This document shows, one piece after another, positions 7,870 to 14,442 of a stretch of DNA of 21,598 bases. Positions within the stretch are counted from its first letter, which is position 1; the number at the start of each line of letters is the position of its first letter. A model generated the notes under the pieces. The model worked only from the letters and a program-made list of their open reading frames with translations. It was not told the origin of the DNA and did not search any database. This stretch comes from a virus. The DNA lies in IMG/VR virus record IMGVR_UViG_3300022214_000020, positions 1 through 21,598 of that record; one strand, written 5' to 3'. Made by a program: the position numbers and the translations under genes.

Positions 7870-8957
7870 GCCTATTCAGAGTAATCACCGGTACAACATA
7901 TGAAGATGCAGGAGTGAAGGATACTGATTTTAAACTGTTTTATCCTGCCGTCAATCGCAACATGGCATGGGCCACGCTGGAACCATACGTCAAACAGGCT
8001 GAAGAGTGCTTTATTGCCCCGTGGATATCAGATGCGTTTTACCAGGAGGTGGAGCTTTGTTATCTGGATTTACCAAAAACAGAGGTTATAGCGCTTTGTA
8101 ACCCTGCCGGATTTTATAAAACAAAGATCGAATCCATCCCTGTCAAAGATTTGGTGGTGTATTATCTCAGGATAGCCTCTGCATATTATACGATTTATGC
8201 AGCCATGCCGCATTTAAATATGAGGATAGGTGATGCGGGGCTACTGGAAACCAATCCATCAGATGCCCTGCCTGTTCGCCAATGGGTTTATAATGATACG
8301 CGCTGGGCTGCTTTAAAGACAGGATACAAATACCTGGACAAAGCTTTGGCTTTGATGGAATCAGAAATTGAGTCAGGTTCTCCTGAGTTTGAAAAATACA
8401 AACTCTCCACAGCTTACACGGTATCCAAAGAGCTGCTGATCCCCAACGCATCCACAATGGACAAATATATGAACATCCAGGGATCCCGAAGGGCTTACAT
8501 TGGTCTAAGGCCCTACATCCTTAAATCTGAAAAGTTATATATCAGCCCTTTCTTGATGGAAATGTATGATGAGATAAAAACACAGCACACTTCCGGAGCA
8601 TTGACTGCTGCAAACGCTTTACTTTTGGGATATATCCAGCCGCTGCTGGCAGAATACACCATCATTGAAGCTACTCCGGAAATCAACCTGATCAACCAAG
8701 GTGACGGATGGAAAGTGATTGACACCACCGATGGCATGACCATGAGCAAAGATTCCTACAAAGAAGCTATCCAGCACCTGATCACCAAGGCGGCACAAAA
8801 TGCAGATTATTACAAAGCTGAACTGGAGCGGTTTCTTTACGCAAATATTACAGACTATCCGACTTTTGAGACATCGGATGCCAACAAAGACAAAGATGCT
8901 ACAACTACAAGTACTATCTGTGTAAACAACAGTAAAACCGGGGCGGCATTTATTTAA
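7866..8957 (+). CDS. Connector-like protein with two similar halves (DUF6712-like)
   Basis: A 363-residue protein coupled to the portal gene by an ATGA overlap. It appears to be built from two related halves. The first (about 35-170) begins LEPYVKQAEECFIAPWIS; the second (about 210-345) begins LRPYILKSEKLYISPFLM. Each continues with a helix and then a segment of Tyr/Ala-rich helices. The first half carries HLNMRIGDAGLLETNPSDAL, which resembles the DUF6712 family found in Bacteroidetes phages. Location next to the portal suggests a head-tail connector or adaptor. The family name is recalled from similarity of appearance and not tested; the internal duplication is seen directly but is weak outside the starts of the two halves. 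Confidence 0.55.
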   Translation: MSLFRVITGTTYEDAGVKDTDFKLFYPAVNRNMAWATLEPYVKQAEECFIAPWISDAFYQEVELCYLDLPKTEVIALCNPAGFYKTKIESIPVKDLVVYYLRIASAYYTIYAAMPHLNMRIGDAGLLETNPSDALPVRQWVYNDTRWAALKTGYKYLDKALALMESEIESGSPEFEKYKLSTAYTVSKELLIPNASTMDKYMNIQGSRRAYIGLRPYILKSEKLYISPFLMEMYDEIKTQHTSGALTAANALLLGYIQPLLAEYTIIEATPEINLINQGDGWKVIDTTDGMTMSKDSYKEAIQHLITKAAQNADYYKAELERFLYANITDYPTFETSDANKDKDATTTSTICVNNSKTGAAFI

Positions 8958-8972
8958 TTAGATATAATACCC

Positions 8973-9266
8973 ATGAGTGACGATAAAAGAGAACCAATGT
9001 TCAACAAAGATATTTGGATTGAAATGGCGGAAACCCTTGTAAAACAAGGGCCTACTGTGGTGTTATTGGCAGCTATTGCCTTTGTTTTTTGGAATAAAGC
9101 AGAGGAATCAAATAAGTTTGTGATTGATTTATTATTACAGGAGCGCACTGAAATGAGGGATGTCATCAAAGACAACACCAGGGCAATGGAGGAAAACATT
9201 AAAATCATTCAGAAAGTGACCGAGACAATTAATTATCATCACCGCGATGATCCCCGCAAAAAATAA
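8973..9266 (+). CDS. Single-span membrane protein, holin-like (BhlA/UviB type layout)
   Basis: A 97-residue protein with one clear transmembrane helix at about residues 25-42 (TVVLLAAIAFVFWNKAEE), followed by a charged amphipathic or coiled-coil segment (about 50-85) and a basic His/Arg/Lys tail. One membrane helix near the N-terminus followed by a charged helix is the plan of the BhlA/UviB holin group. It starts the small-protein block that also includes another membrane protein and a spanin-like protein, which supports a role in lysis. A general small phage membrane protein is the alternative. No endolysin is visible next to it. Confidence 0.5.
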   Translation: MSDDKREPMFNKDIWIEMAETLVKQGPTVVLLAAIAFVFWNKAEESNKFVIDLLLQERTEMRDVIKDNTRAMEENIKIIQKVTETINYHHRDDPRKK

Positions 9267-9297
9267 TATTTATTCATTATTCACATAATCCATTAAA

Positions 9298-9522
9298 ATG
9301 AACCAGGACAAATTTTTAACAACGATCAAAGGATATAAAAAACTAGGCACACTCATTCTCACGGTTCTGATTGCCCTTTTTGGACAGCAGGCTGGCATCG
9401 ATGAGGAAACAATCACACTGGTCACCGGTGCCGGTATGTCGTTCATGGTTGGACAGGGCATTGCTGACAGTGGAAGCAAACAGAGTGAGTATGTACCTAA
9501 TCCTAAAATTCAAAAACTATGA
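9298..9522 (+). CDS. Small membrane protein, possible second holin component
   Basis: A 74-residue protein with two hydrophobic stretches: about 16-30 (LGTLILTVLIALFGQ) and about 40-56 (TLVTGAGMSFMVGQGIA), separated by a short acidic turn, and a polar C-terminus. This two-helix hairpin is common among small holins and holin-associated proteins. It overlaps the following gene by ATGA and follows the holin-like gene by 31 bases. No specific family is recognised. Confidence 0.5.
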   Translation: MNQDKFLTTIKGYKKLGTLILTVLIALFGQQAGIDEETITLVTGAGMSFMVGQGIADSGSKQSEYVPNPKIQKL

Positions 9523-10301
9523 AAATATTTGGAAAACAAATCAATATACCCGCTCTAAATTTTGAGCGTATTATTACATGGAGCGTAATTTTGGCGCTTA
9601 TCATCTCCATCTTTTCTATTTCTAAGTGCAAAAAGCATGACGTTACCTGGGAGGATTGTGAGGAATTTGCCGTCAGTTACGCGGATACTGCTTACCTGGC
9701 AGAGCTGGAGGAGGCAATGATATCCTACAGTAAACAAATTGACAATATGCCAAAGGGAGATACCCTGGTCAGGGTGGATACCTTTTATAAAAACCACACC
9801 ACATTTGTCAAAACATGGTATGCATGGAAAGCTGCTGAGGATACAAATAAACGATTGCTCTCAAAACTGGAAGAGGCTCAGGAGAAAAACAGCCAGATGA
9901 CCAAAGAGCTGTTTGAAAAACAAGGTGGAGCTTTTGTCGAAACGGTTCCTGTTGAAAAAGAACTGCCAATTGTAGAAACCATTAAAAAGGATTCCTCTGA
10001 TAATTTTGATTTTGAAGCAAGGATTTTATCCAGCGGTAATCTGATTTTTTATGAGCATAATATTGAGGTACATCCAGATATCATCAGAATCAATGTCGTA
10101 GGGCCCACGGAATACATTACCAAAAAGAACACTTTGGGCATCGCTGCCGGTGTAATTTATTTTGATAGCAGGACAATGTATTTCCCGGCCACACTTCGCT
10201 ACGGTCGCAAATGGTGGAGCATTGAAGCTGGTCCCGTGTTTAACGACAATTTTAAAATAGATGGCGGGGAGGCAAAGATTGGTGCAGAAATAAAATTTTA
10301 A
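9519..10301 (+). CDS. Membrane-anchored periplasmic protein, candidate spanin
   Basis: A 260-residue protein with three parts. There is a basic N-terminus and a membrane anchor at about residues 19-36 (ITWSVILALIISIFSISK), a long polar/helical region to about 165 with a likely coiled coil at about 105-135 (NKRLLSKLEEAQEKNSQMTK), and a C-terminal 90 residues of short amphipathic beta strands ending in IGAEIKF, an aromatic final residue reminiscent of outer-membrane strands. A protein anchored in the inner membrane that reaches across the periplasm is what a spanin does during lysis of Gram-negative cells. It lies right after two holin-like genes. Resemblance to the DUF6808 group is possible but untested. 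An alternative is a host-surface modifying protein. Confidence 0.5.
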   Translation: MKIFGKQINIPALNFERIITWSVILALIISIFSISKCKKHDVTWEDCEEFAVSYADTAYLAELEEAMISYSKQIDNMPKGDTLVRVDTFYKNHTTFVKTWYAWKAAEDTNKRLLSKLEEAQEKNSQMTKELFEKQGGAFVETVPVEKELPIVETIKKDSSDNFDFEARILSSGNLIFYEHNIEVHPDIIRINVVGPTEYITKKNTLGIAAGVIYFDSRTMYFPATLRYGRKWWSIEAGPVFNDNFKIDGGEAKIGAEIKF

Positions 10302-10305
10302 TCAA

Positions 10306-10554
10306 ATGGCTTTAATCGCAACGGACAAGGTTTTTAATATGAAACAGCAGATGAGGAAAAAGCGTGTGATGCTGCTCACAGATGAATGTACTCACCTTGT
10401 CAGGGAGCTGGCTGACCTGCCGAGAGAGGAATATAAAAGGGGGCGCTGGTGGCAAATCAGAAAACGCCTGAAGGATATCCGGAAAGAATTATCCAGCCTC
10501 GCCACATTTCCCCCACTCGACTCAGGGGAACAAAAAGAAATAAATTTTGCTTGA
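10306..10554 (+). CDS. Small basic helical protein, unknown
   Basis: An 82-residue protein, strongly basic in its middle (MRKKRVMLLTDECT and EEYKRGRWWQIRKRLKDIRK), likely two helices, with a Pro-rich acidic tail. It begins 5 bases after the spanin-like gene and is the last gene before the promoter at 10559, so it ends the lysis-region transcript. No known motif is present; a nucleic-acid binding or capsid-associated role is possible from charge alone. Confidence 0.55.
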   Translation: MALIATDKVFNMKQQMRKKRVMLLTDECTHLVRELADLPREEYKRGRWWQIRKRLKDIRKELSSLATFPPLDSGEQKEINFA

Positions 10555-10558
10555 TGTG

Positions 10559-10606
10559 ATAATTTTATTTGCATAAATGTAAAATTATTATTACATTTGT
10601 TTCAGG
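10559..10606 (+). promoter_or_regulatory. Bacteroidetes promoter P1 with shared operator
   Basis: The -33 TTTG is at 10568-10571 and the -7 TACATTTG at 10592-10599, separated by exactly 20 bases, a full match to the Bacteroidetes consensus. Between and over them lies TGTAAAATTATTATTACA (10578-10595), a TGTAA-N8-TTACA dyad. The wider element ATAATTTTA (10559-10567) and TAAAATTAT (10580-10588) forms another perfect 9-bp inverted repeat. Transcription would begin near 10605 and drive the cassette starting at 10769. The same arrangement recurs at 13778-13809 (leftward) and 19280-19310 (rightward). Confidence 0.85.
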
Positions 10607-10660
10607 TTAAATTAACAAAAAAAGCTGATTGTGAAAATTTCAGCTCAAAGTAGATTCTCT

Positions 10661-10701
10661 AAAGAGGGGAAATGTTAAAAGTAACCGCTCCCCTCTTTTT
10701 T
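10661..10701 (+). terminator. Leader terminator 1 in front of the membrane-protein cassette
   Basis: The stem AAAGAGGGGA (10661-10670) pairs exactly with TCCCCTCTTT (10689-10698), followed by a T-run to 10701. It lies after promoter P1 and before the first gene at 10769, so most transcripts should stop after about 95 bases unless antitermination occurs. Upstream, at 10623-10645, a small stem AGCTGA/TCAGCT precedes it. Together they could make a short structured RNA. Confidence 0.85.
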
Positions 10702-10720
10702 AAATTCGTTTCAATCCTTA

Positions 10721-10748
10721 CCTCCATCATACAGGTGGAGGCTTTTTT
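10721..10748 (+). terminator. Leader terminator 2 in front of the membrane-protein cassette
   Basis: A second stem, CCTCCA (10721-10726) with TGGAGG (10736-10741), is followed by C and six T. It is only 20 bases after the first terminator and about 20 bases before the start codon at 10769. A tandem pair in one leader is unusual and suggests deliberate attenuation, or alternatively a backstop for the preceding operon. Confidence 0.7.
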
Positions 10749-10768
10749 AAACCGTAAACCTGAATACT

Positions 10769-11335
10769 ATGACAACCGATAACATGATACGCAAAGCCGT
10801 ACAACAACTCACCAATTTTGCACCGGCGGCACTCCTGCTGGCACTCCTGATCTGTTTTATTTATGTGGGAGTGATGCAGCATGAGTTTTACTTTGCACAG
10901 TTTAAGGACGTGGCAACCTCAAAGGCTACATTTATCGCCATATTTATCCCCGTTGCTATTCAAACCATCAGGGCTTCCACACTTCTCTCCTCTGCAAATG
11001 CATTTTCCAATGGTAAGTTTTGGAGCGGTGCTTTCATTTTTCTGATGAGTGTGGGTGTGGCTTATTTTGAACACTTTGAGGCCAATTCAATGGCTATGTA
11101 TTGGTCTGCCTCTACTGGCAATGACCCGGAAGCATACAGACTACTACTTCGCTTTACCATATGGATTACCATACCGCTTGAGATGGCGCTTGCTTTTATC
11201 TATGGCTCAGAAGCAAAGCAAAACGAACCGGAGGAACACGAATCAGAGAAAAAGGCCATTGATGAATTGGTGGCAAAGGCCAACCAAAGGACAACATCTA
11301 CCAACGGAATTACCGCTCTTTCGGGAAACTATTAG
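10769..11335 (+). CDS. Four-helix membrane protein, first gene of the cassette
   Basis: A 188-residue integral membrane protein with hydrophobic segments at about 17-37, 52-72, 84-102 and 127-146, and a charged cytoplasmic-type tail (EPEEHESEKKAIDELVAKAN). No signal peptide cut site or enzyme motif is visible. It is the first of six genes under promoter P1 and its stop codon overlaps the GTG start of the next gene (TAGTG). The family is not recognised. A role in the host inner membrane, such as superinfection exclusion or signalling to a partner encoded nearby, is conceivable but unsupported by motifs. Confidence 0.65.
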   Translation: MTTDNMIRKAVQQLTNFAPAALLLALLICFIYVGVMQHEFYFAQFKDVATSKATFIAIFIPVAIQTIRASTLLSSANAFSNGKFWSGAFIFLMSVGVAYFEHFEANSMAMYWSASTGNDPEAYRLLLRFTIWITIPLEMALAFIYGSEAKQNEPEEHESEKKAIDELVAKANQRTTSTNGITALSGNY

Positions 11336-11781
11336 TGCCTCTCCCTGAGGGGCATCCTATCATCAGAGAGGTCATCCTGAACCGGAACGCAATTGAGGCT
11401 TTAAACGAAAAGCTTGATACAATCTTAAAGGAATTTGACGGAAGGGAGAAAACTGTGGAGAAAACTGTGATGCTTGTGCCACAAGCGTCACAGCCTCCAC
11501 AGCCAAAACTAAAAGTAGTGAAAAACGCTCCCGAAATTTTGAAATTAAAAAAGGATATCAGTACCTATTACCCTCGCACTTTGAAACAAACATCAGAGCC
11601 AAAAACCAGAGAGGATAATTTATTAAAGGTGCAAAAATGGGCTGATGTCCTTTTTAAAGAACATGGCATCCGGGCAGTATTTAATCCAGATGATCCCAAC
11701 AAAAAAAGAGTGGAATATCTGCCAATCGATGCAAAGACGATAATCTCAATATCTCAAAACCGTTTGGAGCGCTCTGTGTAG
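11335..11781 (+). CDS. Soluble protein coupled to the membrane protein, unknown
   Basis: A 148-residue soluble protein that starts with GTG inside the previous stop codon (TAGTG), which indicates translational coupling. The next ATG in frame would remove about 45 residues, including a well-formed helix (VILNRNAIEALNEKLDTILK), so GTG is preferred. A Pro/Gln/Lys-rich linker (about 50-65) separates that helix from a C-terminal domain (about 85-148) with QKWADVLFKEHGIRAVFN and ending in an alternating strand/helix pattern. The two-part build suggests a partner-binding helix and a small globular domain. No family recognised. Confidence 0.6.
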   Translation: MPLPEGHPIIREVILNRNAIEALNEKLDTILKEFDGREKTVEKTVMLVPQASQPPQPKLKVVKNAPEILKLKKDISTYYPRTLKQTSEPKTREDNLLKVQKWADVLFKEHGIRAVFNPDDPNKKRVEYLPIDAKTIISISQNRLERSV

Positions 11782-11825
11782 GGGTTTCAGCATAGAGCCT
11801 CCAACTTTTTAAAAAACCATATCCC

Positions 11826-12143
11826 ATGCAACAACAACATTACAAGTATCAAAACGATTACAGATTGTACCTTATCATAGCACTAATGATCATTATTGGA
11901 GCAGTAAGCAAACACAGCCCATCCACCGAAAAGATTGTCCAGGCAAGCCACCAGCAGGGTGGAGTAGTGGTAGAAACACAGATGATTGTCATGTACTTGG
12001 CAGCAGTAGTATTGATCCTGATCATTGGCTTTCAGTCCCTGCATTTTTACATTGAGTCCAAAAAGGTTTCATCGGACGGGCACTGGGAGAAGCACAAAAG
12101 AATCAGCCTGCAACCGGAGGTGTTTGATCACACACAAGCCTGA
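11826..12143 (+). CDS. Two-span small membrane protein
   Basis: A 105-residue protein with a short polar N-terminus rich in Gln and His, a first membrane helix at about 13-27 (RLYLIIALMIIIGAV), a short extra-membrane loop (about 28-50), a second helix at about 53-73 (MIVMYLAAVVLILIIGFQSL) and a basic tail. It starts 44 bases after the previous gene. No family is recognised. Its hydrophobic pattern resembles small phage membrane proteins of unknown role. Confidence 0.6.
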   Translation: MQQQHYKYQNDYRLYLIIALMIIIGAVSKHSPSTEKIVQASHQQGGVVVETQMIVMYLAAVVLILIIGFQSLHFYIESKKVSSDGHWEKHKRISLQPEVFDHTQA

Positions 12144-12169
12144 ATTTTTTAATAAAATCCTTATAAACA

Positions 12170-12406
12170 ATGGAAAACAAAAAATCATCATTTTTGGCAC
12201 AATGGGGTGCTATGCTGACCTTCTTGATCATCATCACAATCGGGGCGCTGGTGACCTGGGGAGTAGCAGGAGTTAAATACGAATGGATTGAAGGGCAGGA
12301 AATTATTGTCAGGGAAGGAAGCGCCATAAAGGGCATCCTGATGATGGCAGGTACATTGGTCATAGCCTTTTTATTAGCAAAGACCGTATCAAACAGGGTA
12401 ATATGA
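12170..12406 (+). CDS. Two-span small membrane protein
   Basis: A 78-residue protein with membrane helices at about 12-33 (WGAMLTFLIIITIGALVTWG onward) and about 52-70 (AIKGILMMAGTLVIAFLLA), joined by a short charged loop with EWIEGQEIIVREG. Its stop codon overlaps the next start (ATGA). Size and pattern resemble the preceding 105-residue protein, though no residue-level similarity is obvious. Function unknown; part of the same cassette. Confidence 0.6.
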   Translation: MENKKSSFLAQWGAMLTFLIIITIGALVTWGVAGVKYEWIEGQEIIVREGSAIKGILMMAGTLVIAFLLAKTVSNRVI

Positions 12407-12813
12407 TTTTGACTTTGATGGTAAAAACACTCCTGTTCCTCATGGCAGGGGTGTTTAATTCCCTGATGGACAAGCTGCAATTTCATTACGATACCAGTAT
12501 TTTCCCTCAAAAGGAAGAGAAACTACTGGGGAAAGGAGAGCGGTTCTGGAATCCAAAATACACAGCAGAAAACAAAAACAGGTTTAAAAACAAGTACCTC
12601 CGTTTGCTGTTTCGAACAGCACTGATTTGGACTACAGACCCCTGGCACTTTTTCCAGTTCATGATGCTCAATTGTTTTACATTGGCAGCGCTGCCAGCCT
12701 CAGCACATCCTTTTTGGACTTTTATCATTGTACGGGCAGCATTTTCGGCAGGGTTCACTTTATTTTTTCACTATCTTTTAATTAAAAACAGGAGTCATGG
12801 AAATAGATTATAG
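12403..12813 (+). CDS. Membrane protein of a type common in Bacteroidetes phages
   Basis: A 136-residue protein with a hydrophobic N-terminal helix (about 1-20), a polar middle containing DKLQFHYDTSIF and RFWNPKYTAENKNRFKNKY, and further hydrophobic segments at about 80-100 and 105-130 around TTDPWHFFQF. The W-N-P-K and D-x-W-H-F-F-Q pattern looks like a family I have met in Bacteroidetes genomes without an assigned function. Start overlaps the previous stop by ATGA, and the end overlaps the next gene by 17 bases, so it is tightly coupled on both sides. Confidence 0.6.
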   Translation: MILTLMVKTLLFLMAGVFNSLMDKLQFHYDTSIFPQKEEKLLGKGERFWNPKYTAENKNRFKNKYLRLLFRTALIWTTDPWHFFQFMMLNCFTLAALPASAHPFWTFIIVRAAFSAGFTLFFHYLLIKNRSHGNRL

Positions 12814-13255
12814 CATTGACCACACCAAACCACAATCAAAAATAGAAGATGCTGCCGCGAGGATGGCCCTTGATGCACTCCGGTCAGCACAGAGCGAGTT
12901 GGCAATCCTGGCCAACCATATCCACAACGAACGGAAAAAGATTGTAGATTGCTCATTTTTGCTGGAGGCGGATTTTGAGCTGTGCGAACAGCTTGGATTT
13001 GAACCCGGAAGCGAGGCAGCATACATGACCGTTTGCGTAAAACCCTATCTGGATTATCTCAGGAATCTGGTAAAAGAGGATCGATCCGGTACTATAACTC
13101 CATTTCTCCCGTTCCCTCAATTGGTGACACAGATGATTGAGTCAAGGGATAATGCCACAGAGCTGGCAATATTGTCGATCGTAAAAGATAGCGGTGGATT
13201 GTACTCAGAGGATGAGGCGGAATGCATGGAGAAAGTCTATCAATCAAAAATTTAA
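12797..13255 (+). CDS. Soluble helical protein, last gene of the cassette
   Basis: A 152-residue soluble protein whose start lies 17 bases inside the preceding gene. It is predicted largely helical, with an early amphipathic helix (ARMALDALRSAQSELAILAN) and scattered acidic residues; no membrane segment, signal or catalytic motif. It is the last gene before the strong terminator at 13304. Not recognised. As the soluble end of an otherwise membrane-protein cassette, it may interact with one of those proteins at the membrane. Confidence 0.6.
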   Translation: MEIDYSIDHTKPQSKIEDAAARMALDALRSAQSELAILANHIHNERKKIVDCSFLLEADFELCEQLGFEPGSEAAYMTVCVKPYLDYLRNLVKEDRSGTITPFLPFPQLVTQMIESRDNATELAILSIVKDSGGLYSEDEAECMEKVYQSKI

Positions 13256-13303
13256 TCATTCATTAAAGCGTTTTCGAAATTCTGATTTTTGGTGTTAACA
13301 ATT

Positions 13304-13340
13304 AGGTGCTCCCCCATACAGGGAGCACCTTCTTTTGTTT
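13304..13340 (+). terminator. Strong intrinsic terminator ending the rightward cassette
   Basis: AGGTGCTCCC (13304-13313) and GGGAGCACCT (13321-13330) are exact reverse complements with a 7-base loop, followed by a T-rich tract (TTCTTTTGTTT). On the other strand no T-run follows the stem, so it mainly ends rightward transcription; the leftward gene at 13340-13603 converges on it and may share the stem as its 3' end. Confidence 0.9.
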
Positions 13341-13603
13341 CAATGCTGCAGTGAAGGGTTTACAGCGTGGATGGCTCCGAATACCTCCCTCAGATTGTTC
13401 ATTAGAAAAAGGCTATCCTGCATTTCCTTAAGATAGGAGGGGTCTTCAATGTTGTAAAACTGCGGAATGGCATCTCCTGCCTGCTGGCATCGGGCGCTTA
13501 GCTCTCCGAAACTGCCGCCTGTATCATGTATAAATTGGAATAATGGCCCTAGATCATAGCTGTGGCCGTCGTGTGGGTTGGTGACTAGAATTGATTCTGA
13601 CAT
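13340..13603 (-). CDS. Small protein, paralogue of the gene at 18980-19255
   Basis: An 87-residue protein, acidic/neutral and without membrane or signal segments. Residues about 5-78 align without gaps to the 91-residue protein encoded at 18980-19255; by my count about 35 of 74 positions are identical, including ILV, NP-DG, YD, PLF, QAGD-IPQ and LR--F-AI. The conserved pattern suggests a small globular domain with a strand/turn start and a helical end. Function unknown. The gene is read leftward from its own promoter (13778-13809) behind a long leader (13604-13770) with interlocking inverted repeats, the last of which runs into its ATG, so expression is probably tightly controlled. It ends against the terminator at 13304. 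Confidence 0.7.
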   Translation of the reverse strand: MSESILVTNPHDGHSYDLGPLFQFIHDTGGSFGELSARCQQAGDAIPQFYNIEDPSYLKEMQDSLFLMNNLREVFGAIHAVNPSLQH

Positions 13604-13703
13604 TGGTGGTTGAGTTTAAATGAAAAAATACGGAGTAGCACCTCACTCAACCACCAAGTTGAACCGCAATGTGTAAACACAGAGACAGGCCGAGGGCTAC
13701 TCC
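13603..13703 (-). promoter_or_regulatory. Leader with interlocking inverted repeats (possible RNA switch or operators)
   Basis: In the leftward transcript four arms follow each other. A is GGAGTAGC (13703-13696), B is TTGGTGGTTGAGT (13657-13645), A' is GCTACTCC (13639-13632) directly followed by GTATTTTTTC, and B' is ACTCAACCACCAA (13615-13603), whose last base is the A of the ATG. A pairs with A' (8 bp, terminator-like with its T-run) and B with B' (13 bp, covering the translation start). A further copy, TCAACCACCAA, lies near the expected 5' end (13771-13761) and can pair with B over 11 bp. The order A-B-A'-B' permits a pseudoknot or mutually exclusive stems. The same repeats could instead be protein-binding operators in DNA. 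Confidence 0.7.
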
Positions 13704-13770
13704 TTTTCTTGTTTTGACCTAAATGATAATTTTGATTGATGAATACACATTATTGTTCGTTTGGTGGTTG

Positions 13771-13809
13771 AACACCGCAAATGTAATAACAATTTTACAG
13801 CCGTGCAAT
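13771..13809 (-). promoter_or_regulatory. Bacteroidetes promoter P2 (leftward) with shared operator
   Basis: Read leftward: ATTG at 13809-13806 (one base off the -33 TTTG), 20 bases, then TACATTTG at 13785-13778. It includes TGTAAAATTGTTATTACA (13799-13782), the same 18-base dyad found in promoters at 10578-10595 and 19290-19307. Expected start of transcription is around 13772. It would drive only the small gene at 13603-13340. Confidence 0.75.
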
Positions 13810-13827
13810 AGTTACGCGGTGGTGTAT

Positions 13828-13857
13828 AAAAAAAGCCGTGACATTTGTGCCACGGCC
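13828..13857 (-). terminator. Intrinsic terminator of the leftward antirepressor operon
   Basis: On the minus strand, GCCGTG (13856-13851) pairs with CACGGC (13840-13835) around a 10-base loop, followed by seven T (13834-13828). It lies 29 bases past the stop of the 183-residue antirepressor gene and just before promoter P2, cleanly separating the two leftward units. Confidence 0.88.
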
Positions 13858-13885
13858 ATCTTCACGTTTTATGAAAAATTAAAGC

Positions 13886-14437
13886 CTAATTCATTTCAGG
13901 AAAAGGTAGAGCGGTTTGGGCTGTGAACCGTTTTGCCCTTACATCTTCAATGGTGTGCTCTACCTGCTTGAGTTTCTTTTTCAAATCGTTTACTTTTTGT
14001 GAAGCTTCTTCCATCTCATTTAATAACCCGATTTTCATTTCAATTAATTCCAGTTCGTATCTGTTTTCTTCCTGGTAAACTTCAACGAGTTTATACATTT
14101 CGAGCATTTGGGCACGAAGCCATACCATAAAGGCGTGTTGCTTTTTAATAGAGCCCTCTTTTCGACTTCTTTCGGATATGCTGGAAAGCCATGAAAGTAC
14201 ATCAAAAATCGGAAGACAGTTCATGTTTCTGACCTTATTATCGGCTGAACTACCCCTCCCTATGGTATATAGTTGACCGTAATATGGGTGGTTTTTTAAC
14301 CAACTGTCTTGCTTTTGAAAGTTCACATCAATGACCGTGCAAATCGTTTTTACGGGGATCATTCGGTGGCCTTCTTCGATTGGGCAAGGAATAGTCAATT
14401 CGTTGTAAGAAAGAGAATTTAGACTTAAATTTTTCAT
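13886..14437 (-). CDS. Phage antirepressor, P22_AR_N-type with coiled-coil tail
   Basis: A 183-residue protein. The first 110 residues resemble the P22 antirepressor N-terminal domain: IPVKTICTVIDVN, then DSWLKN-HPYYGQ (about 43-54), then NCLPIFDVLSWLSSI (about 73-87). After that comes a helical region and a clear coiled coil with heptad-like Leu/Glu/Lys pattern at about 120-165. Such proteins bind and inactivate a phage repressor or otherwise control the lysis/lysogeny choice. The gene is leftward and 5 bases behind the 124-residue gene upstream of it, so they form one operon. The segment 14207-14310 inside it has a diverged DNA copy at 14971-15074. The target repressor is not seen in the window. 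Confidence 0.75.
   Translation of the reverse strand: MKNLSLNSLSYNELTIPCPIEEGHRMIPVKTICTVIDVNFQKQDSWLKNHPYYGQLYTIGRGSSADNKVRNMNCLPIFDVLSWLSSISERSRKEGSIKKQHAFMVWLRAQMLEMYKLVEVYQEENRYELELIEMKIGLLNEMEEASQKVNDLKKKLKQVEHTIEDVRAKRFTAQTALPFPEMN
14207..14310. repeat. Segment of the antirepressor gene duplicated at 14971-15074
   Basis: This 104-base stretch and the 104-base stretch at 14971-15074 share three identical blocks in the same order: AATCGGAAGACAGTT at the left end, AGTTGACCGTAATAT in the middle, TTTTTTAACCAACTGTCTT at the right end. Between the blocks they differ strongly, with two single-base length changes that cancel out. Here it is coding (about residues 43-79 of the 183-residue protein, minus strand); the other copy is not in an intact gene. 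Confidence 0.85.
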
Positions 14438-14442
14438 GACGT

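Noticed and set aside
13723-13926. Rightward 67-codon frame over the leader and antirepressor end
   Set aside because: It runs across promoter P2, the terminator at 13828-13857 and the end of the leftward antirepressor gene; the protein has no sensible composition.
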